The notes under the pieces: model-generated
The model's database searches: none
Told to the model about the DNA's origin: nothing
Seen by the model: only the letters and a program-made list of their open reading frames with translations
Program-made: the position numbers and the translations under genes
Origin: Gordionus sp. m RMFG-2023
Taxonomy: Eukaryota > Nematomorpha > Gordioida > Chordodea > Parachordodidae
Length of the DNA: 64,000 nt
NCBI RefSeq assembly: GCF_954871325.1
Contig: NC_088775.1
Location: 38,789,561 to 38,853,560 of the forward strand
Direction of reading: 5' to 3'
Shown here: positions 34,709-45,742 of the stretch, one piece after another
Position numbering within the stretch: position 1 is the stretch's first letter
Layout of the letters: each line of letters starts with the position of its first letter

Positions 34709-35100
34709 TTACTGATATATTAAAAGCTTTATATCCGACTTATATTTTGACAAAATACAAAGTGAACAATTGACAATGGGCGTTTTTATGCCGTGTGGAT
34801 AAAATAAATTTGAAAAATGACATTTTTTACTCAGCCATATATCTCGACCTGAGATATAATGCATTTTTAACATTTGAAGATAAAGAGATCACCAAAAAAC
34901 ATCTTTCTTAAACTTGGAACTTAATACAAAATTTAAATATAATCAGAATATTGAAATTCTAAGTGCTATGCCAACGTGTTCACATTCAAAATATAATTCA
35001 TATGATGATTTTAAAGATTTATTAATATCGCATGAAAGCCTAAATAAGAATAATTCCCAGGGCATAGAATTATAATAAATGTATAGAAATAGATTATATA

Positions 35101-35856
35101 GGGGAGACCAGGGTACATTGAGGGCAGGGGAACGTTAGGTCACTCCAATTATAATTTGAGCTTTTATTTTATAAGACTGAAAATTTGAGCCCAACATAGA
35201 TAATTACCTCATGCAATAATGGCTAAAAAAGATTTGAAAAATATTTAGTATTTTAATTTTTACAGAAGATAATGTGTTTTGGCATACCAAATAATTGCAA
35301 ACTTTATATTTATAAATAGAGCTTTAAAAATTTTAATATAGATTTTAGGAAAGTTTAAACTCTATTTTTCAGTCTGACAAGCTTTCAAAATCAATAATGA
35401 ATTAATATGATTTTGGATGATATTTATAAAGTTAGTGGACTCGATCATAGTTGGCCATAGTATAGTTGGGACACGCCATTTGATCATTTTCATAAATTTT
35501 GTTAAAAATTTTTTAATATAGTTATTGGTTATGAATCACAATATTATTAATAAAATCAAATGTGTTAGTCTCTATTCTTACTGGATTACTGATTTATAAA
35601 TTAGACCTCTATTTCATGATTTTCCTAACTATCACATATGTGAGTCCCATGTACACATAGTCTGTCATGGTTAGGACAAAAAAAGCTTTTAAATCCAATT
35701 TTCTAAAATAATATTTTCTTTATAAAATATATAATTATTTCAAATAGCTTATACTTTTGGGATTCAGAAGATGTTTCACTTATTCAGATTAGTTTATTAA
35801 TATCAAAATTATTAAGGTTTGAAAGAAAAATGTCCCAACCATCCCCGGTCTCCCCT
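35101..35856. mobile_element. Non-autonomous DNA transposon with GGGGAGACC ends
   Basis: Inverted ends GGGGAGACCAGGGTAC and ACCATCCCCGGTCTCCCC, flanked by TA on both sides (TATA|GGGG and CCCC|TAAT). A two-base TA target suggests a Tc1/mariner- or ISL2EU-like family; the interior has no transposase. Confidence 0.7.
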
Positions 35857-35929
35857 AATTCGGTCATTTGAAATATAGAGATTAAAAAAAATTACTAATC
35901 TTTTGAATTATTGGGAAACTATAGAGAAT

Positions 35930-36107
35930 AGTATGCCAGAACTTTATAAGTTAGCTATAATTGTGCTAGCAGTTCCAGCAGGTATCCGTAGAAAGAGCAT
36001 TTTTTAACCTTAAGTTTATACTCTCTGCGCAGAGAACTAAATTAAATCCTGAAATATTAAAAAATAATTTAGTTTTCCTTTCTATATCTCTTTTTAAACA
36101 TAAATAG
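35930..36107 (+). pseudogene. hAT dimerisation domain, frameshifted
   Basis: MPELYKLAIIVLAVPAG, then after a frame change LKFILSAQRTKLNPEILKNN and LVFLSISLFKHK before a stop at 36105-36107. These are the hAT C-terminal blocks ('P-l--lA--vLavPas-a-sER-FS---------R--L-pe-l--l-fl'). Confidence 0.75.
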
Positions 36108-36116
36108 CAGTTTGAC

Positions 36117-36415
36117 TAAACTGCGAATGCTAAGGTAAACTGCGAATGCTAAGGTAAACTGCGAATGCTTAGGTAAAAATATTTATATATTATCTTTTAT
36201 TTGTAGTGAGATCCATTTTCCTATGATATAAATAACTTCTAAAAAATTAAATTTTTAGATATATTCAATAATAAAGAAATATATATTAATAGTTGAATTA
36301 TCTTTAATCTCATAATAAATCGTTTAAATCTTTTAATATATTTATATTAATAATTAAATTTTAAATTCCAATAAAATTAAATCCGCAAGTTGGCGTGTAT
36401 TATTATAAAACACTA
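36117..36415 (+). repeat. Left terminal inverted repeat of element 2
   Basis: Begins with three 19-bp units (TAAACTGCGAATGCTAAGG and so on), then TAAAAATATTTATATATTA and single-copy sequence ending AAATCCGCAAGTTGGCGTG. The same order occurs reversed at 45535-45833. Confidence 0.9.
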
Positions 36416-37170
36416 TTATAAAAAAATAAAATCATTTAAAAATGTTATATATCAGAATTTACTCCTAAAACATTAAAGATTCATTTTAATAAGCTGAATT
36501 ATCATAATACGCATGGTGTAGGGCTATGTATAATATTTAAAACAAAATCATGCCTGTAAAGTATATTGTTATTACTATATAAAATATTATTTTGTGTCAA
36601 ATGATATTCAATAATACCAAGATACTATTTAAATAAAATAATTTAAATATTATTTATTGATTTAACTAAATATTATAGTAAATGATTAATTTATATTTAT
36701 ATAATTAGAATATATAAATATTTCACATGATGTCATTCATTCATTTACCTTTTTTTTACCTCAATAACAATAGATTTTTTTCTATTCGTCATATATCTTA
36801 ATATATTCAATCAGAAATGGATAATCACGTAAGAAAATATTTATATTACATGGGTAGGTCCTTAAGAATCTAGATACAGATGTGAAAAAATTAATCTTAG
36901 TCACATATACTAGTATTTTTTTCAAAATATCAAAATAAAATTAGAATAGAATATAAAATATAGTTTTTACTATTTATTTGTGAAGAACATAACATATTCA
37001 TTTAGTAAGAATAAATATTTACAATAATTAATAAAATATTTAATGATGAGTTAATATATCAGGCATTTTAATATCAGTAATAGTCCATTCTTATAGATAG
37101 GGAAGGGAGACTATTATTTTTAATGGGAGGTGAAATATTAATGTGAAAAAGAGTATTTAAAATAGATTTA

Positions 37171-37800
37171 TTATTTTATAAGATAATCAAAATTTTCAAA
37201 TAATTTTGTATTAGACCTTTGCCATTTTGGCATAAATAGCATTGTACCAAAACCAAATAACCTTTCAATTGAAGTTGATGAAGATATTACAGTATTATAT
37301 TTATAAATGTTATTTGTATTATTGAACTCAGCAACACTTGTTTCACCAAAAAAAAAATTTTCTTTATTAGATATTAAATCTATTGATGTTATAGTTTTGA
37401 TTATATAGTATGATACTACATTTAGGGCTTCTTTTATTAATATATTTTGAAAGTATTCTTTAATTCATATCTTAAAATATTGATGTGATATTCATATCAA
37501 AAAAAAGCCTCATTATATTCAAATTATTGGAAAATATTTTCTTAAATTTTGTCCATACCATCTTAAGCATGAATTTTTAAGAAAACCTATGCTCCTTATA
37601 GCCACATATAAATAATATATTTTAAATATGTTTAACAAAATTTGTGTTTAACCCTTTATCAATTTTATGTTTATACAGATTTTATATCCAGCCTTACTTT
37701 TATTTAAAAAAATTTCCATTTAAAATTTTAAGATTAGGATTTGATTCATGGGAACTTATTTCCATAACTTAAATTTCATAACCTTCTTCTTCACTACCAT
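37171..37800 (-). pseudogene. hAT transposase C-terminal remnant inside element 2
   Basis: SSSTSIERLFGFGTMLFMPK then WQRSNTKLFENFDYLIK and a stop at 37171-37173: the hAT dimerisation block, on the minus strand. Upstream residues are interrupted and only partly recognisable up to about 37800. Confidence 0.7.
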
Positions 37801-37860
37801 CCTGCAAATTCAAATATATTACATAAAATTGTAATGATATTCTGTCGAGTTACATTTATA

Positions 37861-37928
37861 CAGGGATCCAAACCGAAAAGAATATCGGTTCGATTAAGGT
37901 TCGGATATATATTCAGTTTTGATCCCTG
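37861..37928. mobile_element. 68-bp hAT-type micro-MITE with exact target duplication
   Basis: Flanked by CATTTATA on both sides (37853-37860, 37929-37936). Ends CAGGGATCCAAACCGAA and TTCAGTTTTGATCCCTG are inverted; the middle holds AATATCGGTTCGATTAAGG. Nothing but two ends and a short spacer remains. Confidence 0.9.
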
Positions 37929-37936
37929 CATTTATA

Positions 37937-38459
37937 CATAAAATGTAATCTTTACTAATTTCGTTTGGGTTATTTTATATCCATTTATCTTAATATAAGT
38001 TGTAAATTTTTCAGTTAATTTTGGTCGTCGATATTTTAAAAATATGGCGGAAAAGAATAAGGAAATTAATACAATATTCTTGAAGAAAATAAGATATATG
38101 CTGTGATATGTAAAATTTTAAATATGAATATTAAAAAGTATCTGTATCTTTTGCCAAGAAAATTAAAATGGAAAAGATGCAAGATTTTTTTCAGAATAAA
38201 GGACAGATACTAGTATCTTATTAAAAATGTCAATTGTATTTTAGATACAAATATTTGTGGTACTGCACAATTCTGATTACAATTGATATTATGATCAATG
38301 ATTGAGCAGTATAAAACAAATAATTATAAAGTGTTAACAGTCTAATTTTGTTGACCTTTATCTTTAAATGATCAGAAAGAATAAATATATTTAATTTTAA
38401 TTATTGATCTTATTTCAAAAAGGCAATGATGGAGAAGATAGATGAAGCCATGCTCTTAA
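37937..38459. other. Non-coding region upstream of the OTU gene
   Basis: AT-rich; contains AGTATCTGTATCTTTTGCC at 38138-38156 and GGACAGATACTAGTATCTTA at 38201-38220, an inverted pair that may mark another small MITE. The promoter of the element 2 gene would lie here, but no signal is definite. Confidence 0.35.
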
Positions 38460-39100
38460 TTGCTTAGATTACAGAATAATTTTTTAGTTAATTCAGCAGT
38501 AAATGAATTGAGCCTTATCAGTTTACATTACAATTTATCAACTAAATGTAATGATAATTTTTTAGTTGGGGAGGAAGACCTTATTTCTCAAAGGTTGTTA
38601 AAATCATTTCAGGGGCATCTTTTAGAAGATTATTCGCCTAGAAAAGTTATTGGGGATGGCAATTGTTTTTATCATTGCTTGTCTATAGCAATTTTTGGTC
38701 ATGAGGATGAACATCTCTACATGAGACTCTTGACAGCAATTGAAATAATAATTAATAGAAAGTATTATGATATAGATGATAAATTTTACAGTAGTAATAA
38801 AACAATAAGTGATGAAAGAATTTCCACTACTGATTACAATCATATTTTAAATGATGCATTGTTGGTAGGAGGCTGGGCACAAATGATGCATCTTTATGCA
38901 TCAAGTGCAGCTTTGGGAAAAGTATTTCAATCTTATTGTCCACCTTCTAATCGTGGGATGTATAGCGCCTATACCACACCAGTATATGGGCGGGCCGTAA
39001 GAAGAACAAGTTCAATTAACTTAGTTTTTATGTGGTCGAGTTTAAATTACCCCAACCAAATCATTTCTGTTACCTACAATCATTACCATCGAGTCCTCCA
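38460..39100 (+). pseudogene. OTU-domain cysteine protease encoded by element 2
   Basis: The frame 38460-39137 encodes GDGNCFYHCLSIAIFGHEDE at residues 65-84. Asp66 and Cys69 match the D-G-N-C catalytic signature of OTU deubiquitinase-type proteases; a long helix-rich region and LNDALLVGGWAQMMHLYASS follow, as in vertnin/OTU proteins of invertebrate transposons. The expected C-terminal PNHF motif with the catalytic histidine is at 39056-39067 but in the +1 frame, so one frame change lies just before it. The first methionine (38460) gives about 64 residues before the motif. OTU enzymes cleave ubiquitin-like chains; here it is most likely a domain of the transposase polyprotein, since linker and transposase follow in the same orientation. 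Confidence 0.75.
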
Positions 39101-39423
39101 CCAATTATTAGTCATTTGTCACCTAAAATTGATGTAGCACTATTTATATTTCCATTAGTTGAAAATAATTCCCAACATATTTTTCCACCTCCAATCGAAT
39201 ATCCGCCTATTATTAGCTATTTACCAACTATTTTATCTGATGATTATTTACTATTCGATTCTCCAATTTCTGTAGACAATGATTCTCCACCTATCTCACC
39301 TTCAATCAAATCCCTGTCTAGTATGAGTCATTTATTATTTCATCATCAGCAGACAATAATCCTCCACATATTTTTCAACCTCTAATCAATTCCCCATCTA
39401 ATATCGCTTGTTTATCACCCGTT
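39101..39423 (+). pseudogene. Proline/serine-rich linker after the OTU domain
   Basis: The +1 frame continues to 39385 with SLPSSPPPIISHLSPKID, IFPPPIEYPPIISYLP, DSPISVDNDSPPISPSIKSL: low-complexity, rich in Pro, Ser, Ile. Related phrases (FIFPSSVNNNSPTITKL) begin the next frame at 39424, indicating internal repetition and a frame change between. It looks like a flexible spacer. Confidence 0.55.
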
Positions 39424-40329
39424 TTGATGCCAGCTATTAATGATTTACCATTCATATTTCCATCTTCAGTTAACAATAATTCTCCAACTATTACTAAATT
39501 ATCATCAATTGTTAGTAGCAGCTTACCTTTTCTAGACACCGATATTATTATGAATATATTATTGAATCCCATAAATATTCTAGAATCAATACCAACCGGT
39601 ATCAAAAACAATGTTATATTTACAATAAGTAATAAAGAGAATATGATTTTGAAAGAAAGGGGTAAAAAATTAGTGTATAGCGATGATTGTGGCGCGTGGA
39701 CTGGTACATCCACAGGTACAACAAAAAATTATTATAGTATAAATATCAATGATAATACAATTAGCAGTGGTCCTATGGTTATTAAGGATGACTTATTTAG
39801 CAAGTCCACCATAAAACGATATAATCATATATTTATTGCAGCAAAACCACAACCAAATCCTCAGGATTTGGTAATTTTAAATCGTTATTATACAAAATTG
39901 AAAAATTGTGAAACGTATAAAAGAAGAATATGCCATTTAGATAAATATTTAAACAGCTCAGTTCATCTTATTCAATCTATATTTATAGTTGAATACATAG
40001 GAACAAATCCAGGGTTGTTTCCACATTGAAACAACAGAAACTACTCAGGGGTTTATAGTCGTACCCCAGTATGTATAATGCGACAAATTAAGGAAAGGGT
40101 AGTGCATCAGCCTCCAAAAGACGTGTACCAAGATTTAATATCTAATGAAGAAAATTATTTTACTCCCAGAGATATCAAACAAATTCGTAATATACAATTT
40201 AAAGAATTGCATAAAAATGATTCTTGTTATTTGAAAAATTTTTCTGACCAGATAAATAAATTACTAAAAAATATTCATAAATATCCAATATTAAAAAAAA
40301 TAGATATAAGCCCATACAGAGTGTTGTAG
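39424..40329 (+). pseudogene. Conserved pre-transposase domain of element 2
   Basis: Frame 39424-40029 carries KKLVYSDDCGAWTGTSTG, NHIFIAAKPQPNPQDLVIL, NRYYTKLKNCETYKRRICHL and VEYIGTNPGLFPH; frame 40078-40329 carries RQIKERVVHQPPKDVYQDLI, PRDIKQIRNIQFKEL and INKLLKNIHKYPILKKIDI. I recall blocks of this form (SDCG-W, PQP-P--v--L-RYY-tLk, --YkRRv, a FPHGN-like end, P-n-KQi-N) upstream of the DDE domain in animal MULE-like proteins; their job is not known to me, but DNA binding is plausible. The two frames are separated by a stop at 40027-40029 and a frame change. The LTR element cuts the gene right after the second frame, at SPYRV. Confidence 0.65.
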
Positions 40330-40742
40330 TTTTGTATTATTATGATATATATTTGTACATATATATTATAAAATGTCAATCAAAAAGTATATATTTTATT
40401 TATTAGTTATTTTATCGAGAATTGATATTCAAACACTTGGTATTTTTTTGTTTACTTTTTTACTTTTGACTTTTGATAAATATATTATACGAGATAAATT
40501 TTAATGTTCATGTTTTATGGAAATGAAAAGAAAAACTTTTATGAGATGAAAATTATTTTAATTTGATGTTAATAATTTGATTCAGTCATAAAATGAAGAA
40601 TATTGAATTGATTTTTTGAAATATATTGTGAAACAAAAAATTATATTATTATGAGATATCATTATGAGATTTTGATTGTGAAAATTAAAATATATTTTGA
40701 ATAAAGAAATTCTTGGAAATTAATATATTTACATATATAATA
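40322..40742 (+). repeat. 5' LTR of the gag-only element
   Basis: Starts TGTTGTAG; shares CAAACACTTGGTATTTTTTT, CGAGATAAATTTTAATGTTC and AAAGAAATTCTTGGAAATTA with the right copy. Confidence 0.85.
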
Positions 40743-41015
40743 TTGGTGCAGTGGTACCAGGATTCGTGAACACTTATTAGGGAAAAATAAGAAAATTTAA
40801 AAAAAATAGTGAATATTTTGTGAAGAGAATTTTAGATATTATAAAAGAAAAAAATTTCTAGGACCGGGTTCCTAAAAACATTAGTGGATTCCGGATATTT
40901 AAAGGTAAGAAATTTATTTTTATATTATAAATTACACAACGCAATAGTAGGATTTTTGGATTAAAATTAGAAATATATAAGATAAAATTTTAAATTTTGG
41001 ATAATTAATGAAAAA

Positions 41016-42007
41016 ATGGCTTTTTATTTTAATGATAATTATAATAAGCATAATATTAATAAAATGTCAAATTTTAAGAGTAATTTTAATAAAATTTTTA
41101 ATTCAAATTTTAATAAAGTGGATATGACCAATAATGTCATTACTGCATTAATTTTTTTTGTGTTTTATGTAATCTTAATTATAATGAAACAATTAATAAG
41201 GAAAATAAAAAGAAGATCTCTTAAAAATAGAGAAAGTGATATAAAAAATACAAATACTGAAAATATAATTCCTAAGGTTTTGGTGAAATCTTAAGATATT
41301 AATGAAGATATAAAAAATAATTTAAATGTTAAAAAAAATGTTGAAGAAAAAAATGATAAAAATTTAGATACGGGTGACATATTTAAATTTCTTAAAAACA
41401 TTGAAATATCGGAGATATCAATAAAAAAATAGATTCAATTGTAATTGAATTTAAAGAGAAAATTTCTGATGTTTTAAGTAAAAAGCCAGAAGAAATTTAA
41501 AAAAAAAAATAAATAGATAATACTTTGAGACAAAGTACAGATGAATTTATAATTTTAAGTGAAATTAGAGAAATGAGAGAAAATATGAAAAATTTGTCCA
41601 GAGAAGTTTCCAACTTAAAAATCAAAAGTAATAATGTGATTGAAAGTTGTGAACTTTGTGGAAAAAAGGGACATATAAGTAAAAATTGTTATTCAAGAGA
41701 CCGAAAAACTAATGAGAATTTGACTGCAAAACCAAGTGAAAAAAATGACATAGTGTGTCATCGATGTGGTTTTGTAGGACATATAAAAAGAAATTGTATG
41801 GTGAAAGAAGCCAATTTCAAAAGTGGATTTCCGCAACGAACATCGGTAATGATAAATCCAGTGGTTCGAAGTATACAAAATCCTCAGAGTATAAATGTGA
41901 ATGAAATTAAAACCTACAATACAGACCATGATAGAATGTGTTTCAAATGTGAAGAAATGGGACACATTGCCTTACATTGTATTCAAAGTGTGAGTGGGTT
42001 ACAGTGA
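41016..42007 (+). mobile_element. Gag region of the gag-only LTR element
   Basis: The first open stretch (41016-41294) is Asn/Lys-rich with a strongly hydrophobic segment, VITALIFFVFYVILIIM, close to the N-terminus. A second open stretch (41525-42007) has a short charged coiled-coil-like start and three CCHC zinc knuckles: CELCGKKGHISKNC, CHRCGFVGHIKRNC and CFKCEEMGHIALHC. The layout (membrane-like segment, charged tract, zinc knuckles) copies that of the Gypsy gag at 24.0-24.9 kb. Zinc knuckles bind the element's RNA. Confidence 0.75.
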
Positions 42008-43282
42008 CTATATGATTTGAAAGAGAATCATATAAAAATAGAAAGATCATTTTAGAGAATAATAAATATTTTGATATATATAGTTTTATTAAAAATTTTG
42101 TGGATATATATAATAAAATTGATAATCGTTTTAATGTAAGAAATTTTTATTGTCATTTTGATGAAGTAAAAAAATTTTCAATTAAACAATAATCTGAATA
42201 AAAAGGATTATTGTAATCAAACAAGTGAGAAATATCCAGGAGAGATTTTTAATAAAAACATAAATGAGATTCAGAGACTTTTAAATTCTGAGATGAATTT
42301 AGGTATGAATATTAATTGTATTGAAAAAGAAATTAATCAGTGTTGGTGTTTTCGAATTAAAAGTGATAATATATTGTAATAATAGTTTTAATAAAAATAA
42401 CATCTGGGAAGAAAAGTATTATTTATCTTAAGCAATAGAGAAGAATATTTTAATTTAAGAATTAAATTGTTATCAATAAAATAAAAACATTGACTTTAAT
42501 AAATTCATGTGAATAATACCATGTGGTATGGTATTGGAAAGTTTAATGAAATACAAACTTTTGTGTAGATTAATTTTTTTTTTTTAATTTAAAGAGACAT
42601 TGTTGTGAAACAATGTAAAATTAAAAATTTTTTTAATATTATGTGGTAAAAAAAAAAACTCTTAAATAAAAGTCGGTGGACAATAAAAGATTTTAAACTT
42701 TGACCTAGTGAAGAATTATGTAAAATAAAAAAGTTCTAAAAAAGGATGGAATGTGATGTGATGATATCGTTTATAGTTTTAATAGTTATAATTATAAATT
42801 AAAATATTTTTTTTTATCTATAGTTATAATTATAAATTAAAATATTTTTTTTTATCTATCGGCATATCTTCATATTTTTTTTGTAACATAAAAAAATATG
42901 ATTGTAGTGGCATATTATATATATATTGTAATTTTGTATTTTTGCTATATGAAATGTCTTAGTATGTTTTTTTTGTGGTTCATATTATTTTCTTAATGAT
43001 ATAACGAAAATATATATGTAATTTTAATAGTGATAATTATAAATTATTTTTTATCCCTATTTGTATTCTTTTATTTTGTTTGTAGTCAATATTTGTTTTA
43101 TAATTGAACATTAAGAAAAAGAAAATAATTATAAAGGATTGTTGAATCCAAATTTATATGTATTATAAAACAAACAAAATATATTAATTATTATAATCTG
43201 CATGTCGAAAGAAGACAATTAAGAGTTAAAAGTCGATGATGTTCATAGATAAGATTCGATAAATGACGAGGAAATAATCAAT
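42008..43282 (+). other. Non-coding interior of the gag-only element
   Basis: No pol-like sequence. A 50-bp unit with AGTTATAATTATAAATTAAA and ATATTTTTTTTTATCTAT is duplicated in tandem at about 42784-42862. GATATCGTTTATAG and similar AT-rich words fill the rest. Confidence 0.6.
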
Positions 43283-43720
43283 GTCCTTAAAGAACGATAA
43301 TTATATGGTATCGATATATATTTGTACATATATATTATAAAATGTCAATCAAAAAGAATATATTTTATTTATTAGTTATTTTATCGAGAATTGATATTCA
43401 AACACTTGGTATTTTTTTGTTTACTTTTTTACTTTTGACTTTTGATAAATATATTATACGAGATAAATTTTAATGTTCATGTTTTATGGAAATAAAAAGA
43501 AAAACTTTTATGAGATGAAAATTATTTTAATTTGATGTTAATAATTTGATTCAGTCGGGGATTTTATAAAATGAAGAATATTCAATTGATTTTTTGAAAT
43601 ATATTGTGAAACAAAAAATTATATTATTATGAGATATCATTATGAGATTTTGATTGTGAAAATTAAAATATATTTTGAATAAAGAAATTCTTGGAAATTA
43701 ATATATTTACATATAAAATA
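43283..43720 (+). repeat. 3' LTR of the gag-only element
   Basis: Near-identical to the 5' LTR from about 43313 on; its first 30 bp are diverged so the left boundary is approximate. Confidence 0.75.
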
Positions 43721-43754
43721 CAGAGTATGTTCGCTAATATTATATACTAGTTAA

Positions 43755-44744
43755 ATGTTAGATAATATTAAATATATTTGTTCTCAAGATTTTCCTAGTA
43801 TTATAGGTGTTGATAAAACTTATAATTTAGGTCCCTTGTTTGTGACGATAACAGTTTTCAAGAATCAAGTGCTCATGTCTAAATATTCACAGGATCATCC
43901 TATATTCTTTGGTCTTATATTTTTTTTAACATTTTTTTTTCGCACTTGGAAGGCGTCTTCAAAAAAAATAAAATAAATGTTGAAAATCTTATATTCGGCA
44001 GCGATGAGGAGCTAGGTTTAATAACTTCGTTAAGAAAGAATTTTAGTAATTCTACACATATATTATGCACCTATCATATGAAAAAGAATCTAAACTTATT
44101 TTTACAGGATAAAGAGGGAATGGATTCAAGGACAAGGGAAGATATTGTAACTAAAATTTTTGGCAAAGAAGGACTTGTATTTTCATTAAGCGATAAAATC
44201 TTTGGAGGAAAGGTTGAAAAACTGCGAGATTATTGTAGAGATAATCAGTTTATTAAATTATTGAAACATATAGATGCCAGTTTAAAATATAATTTACTTT
44301 TATATATATATTTACCTTTAAAAAATAAGGTGATATCGTATCTTTATACTAACAATAACTGCGAATCTTTAAATAATATGTTAAAAATAAAGTTTAACCG
44401 AGATTCTACAACACCTGTGCATATGATGGTCAATAAAATTTATGAATTAAGTTTAGCACAAGAAAAAGCCCTTCTTGGTATGGGAAATCATTATTAACAA
44501 AAAAGTATGATGTGACAAAAATTCGTCATGAATGGGACCAGATAAGTGACGATCAACGTAAAAAAATAATATTAAATGTGCTTAAATCACATAGTACAAA
44601 TTAACGAAAAAAAATTATCTCGACATGTGGTGGATTGACATTAATTCAACCTACAGGATCTAAAGAACGTGTCAATCTAAAATATCTAGATCAGATAGAT
44701 CTAGAGCCTAGTTATTATAGTCCCTACATAAAAATTAACCAGTA
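43755..44744 (+). pseudogene. MULE-like DDE transposase domain of element 2
   Basis: Frame 43755-43976: MLDNIKYICSQDFPSIIGVD with KTYNLGPLFVTITVFKNQVL; the aspartate of GVDKTYNLG is the likely first catalytic residue. Frame 43946-44497: FGSDEELGLITSLRKNF (second aspartate), STHILCTYHMKKN, and TNNNCESLNNMLKIKF, whose glutamate completes a D-D-E triad. After a further frame change, YLTKKYDVTKI, WDQISDDQRKKI and PTGSKERVNLKYLDQ continue to a stop at about 44742. The spacing and blocks are those of animal Mutator-like transposases. Two frame changes are visible inside the domain, at about 43950-43976 and 44490. The same C-terminal blocks recur in element 1. Confidence 0.8.
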
Positions 44745-44775
44745 GGCACTAATTTATTTCAGAATTAATTTATCC

Positions 44776-44880
44776 AAAGGCCCTTTTTAGGGCCATAACA
44801 CCCAAAGGCCCTTTTTAGGGCCACTCAACCAAAAGTTCGCTACAAAATCTAAAGACCCTTTTCATGGTCATTTAAACAAT
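44776..44880. other. Hairpins downstream of the element 2 transposase
   Basis: Two tandem copies of AAAGGCCCTTTTTAGGGCCA, each a GGCCCT-TTTT-AGGGCC stem-loop, at 44776-44797 and 44803-44823, followed by a weaker GACC-CTTTTCAT-GGTC hairpin at 44863-44876. Same stem as at 12308 in element 1. Confidence 0.75.
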
Positions 44881-45010
44881 CAAATTATATTACTTTAACG
44901 ATTAACTTAACAAAACAAAATTTGTAGAAAAAGAAATACATGGATGCTTAACCCACCAACAATTCTCATTAGATATTAGCCGACGTTAAAACCCCAAGTT
45001 ATTATATCTC

Positions 45011-45742
45011 AGAATAGCAAATCAAAGTCTTTCGAAATCAACTGAAAATTCGAACAAATACACCAATCCCCCCCCTTTCCATTCTTTACTTAAAACCAAT
45101 ATATCATTTTGCAAATAAAATATAACGACATTTATAAAATTACCGGAATCCCTTATCTAAATTATATATTTCCCCTAAAAATGGTAAATCTTTATACATT
45201 ATATACATTTTTATGTTAGGTGTAAAATAATCTTTTATAAACATTATATTTTCGATAAAATTTTTCTGTGATATCTTATTTATTAGAATGATATTATTGT
45301 ATGGTAATATTGTAATAATGGCAATAAAAACAAAGTGGCTATTTATAAAAAAGATCAATATCAAGTATACAAAAATTATTTTAAAAAATTAATTTATCTT
45401 ACTTTAACCATTAAAATGTGATCATATGTAATAAAAACCTATATTTGTTCTTGCAATTTTTCGAATGATAGATAATATATGGAATTTAGCTTAACAAGAA
45501 TATAATAAAACAAAAAAAATTTAAATTTTTTTATAAAATAATAATACGCCATCTTGCGGATTTAATATTATTCAAATTTAAAATTTAATTATTAATATTT
45601 TTAATATTATTATATTAAAAGATTTAAACGATTTATTATGAGATAAAAGATAATTTAATTATTAATGTATATTTCTTTATTATTGAATATATCTAAAATT
45701 TAATTTTTTAGAAGTTATTTATATCATAGGAAAATGGATCTC
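45011..45742. repeat. Right arm of element 2, copy 1 of a 730-bp direct duplication
   Basis: Nearly identical to 47136-47863, starting AGAATAGCAAATCAAA and ending GGAAAATGGATCT. It covers the inner right arm and most of the right TIR but not the terminal tandem units. A 74-residue minus-strand frame (45140-45364, hydrophobic N-terminal half) is identical in both copies; it has no recognised function. Confidence 0.9.

Larger units (their letters stand above)
34310..36107 (+). mobile_element. hAT transposon remnant, right end interrupted by element 2
   Basis: The left end reads CAGGTCGAACCGAACCGAAC and is followed by more ACCG-type repeats (34325-34405). Coding remains on the plus strand are at 34493-34708 and 35930-36107. 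A 756-bp MITE lies inside (35101-35856). The end opposite CAGGTCG is not seen; element 2 begins ten bases after the last hAT codon. Confidence 0.65.
40322..43720 (+). mobile_element. Gag-only LTR retroelement inserted in the element 2 coding region
   Basis: Direct repeats of about 400 bp (about 40322-40742 and 43283-43720) are the LTRs; over most of their length they differ at only a few positions plus one small insertion, so the insertion is young. CAGAG flanks both sides (40317-40321, 43721-43725) as target copies. After the left LTR, TGGTGCAGTGGTACCAGG is a possible primer-binding site resembling the tRNA-His type. It encodes a Gag-like protein region (41016-42007) but no protease, reverse transcriptase or integrase can be seen. 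Structurally whole at both ends but non-autonomous, with a few breaks in gag. Confidence 0.8.

Noticed and set aside
41525-42007. Possible host CCHC zinc-finger gene (CNBP-like)
   Set aside because: It sits between two near-identical LTRs and follows a gag-like N-terminal frame, so it is the nucleocapsid part of an LTR element.
44776-44823. GC stem plus T-run resembling bacterial rho-independent terminators
   Set aside because: The genome is eukaryotic; the T-run is the loop of the hairpin and not a tail.
45140-45364. 74-residue frame conserved exactly in two copies, as a possible gene
   Set aside because: The whole 730-bp DNA segment is nearly identical in both copies, so identity of the frame is not evidence of coding; composition is typical AT-rich chance ORF.
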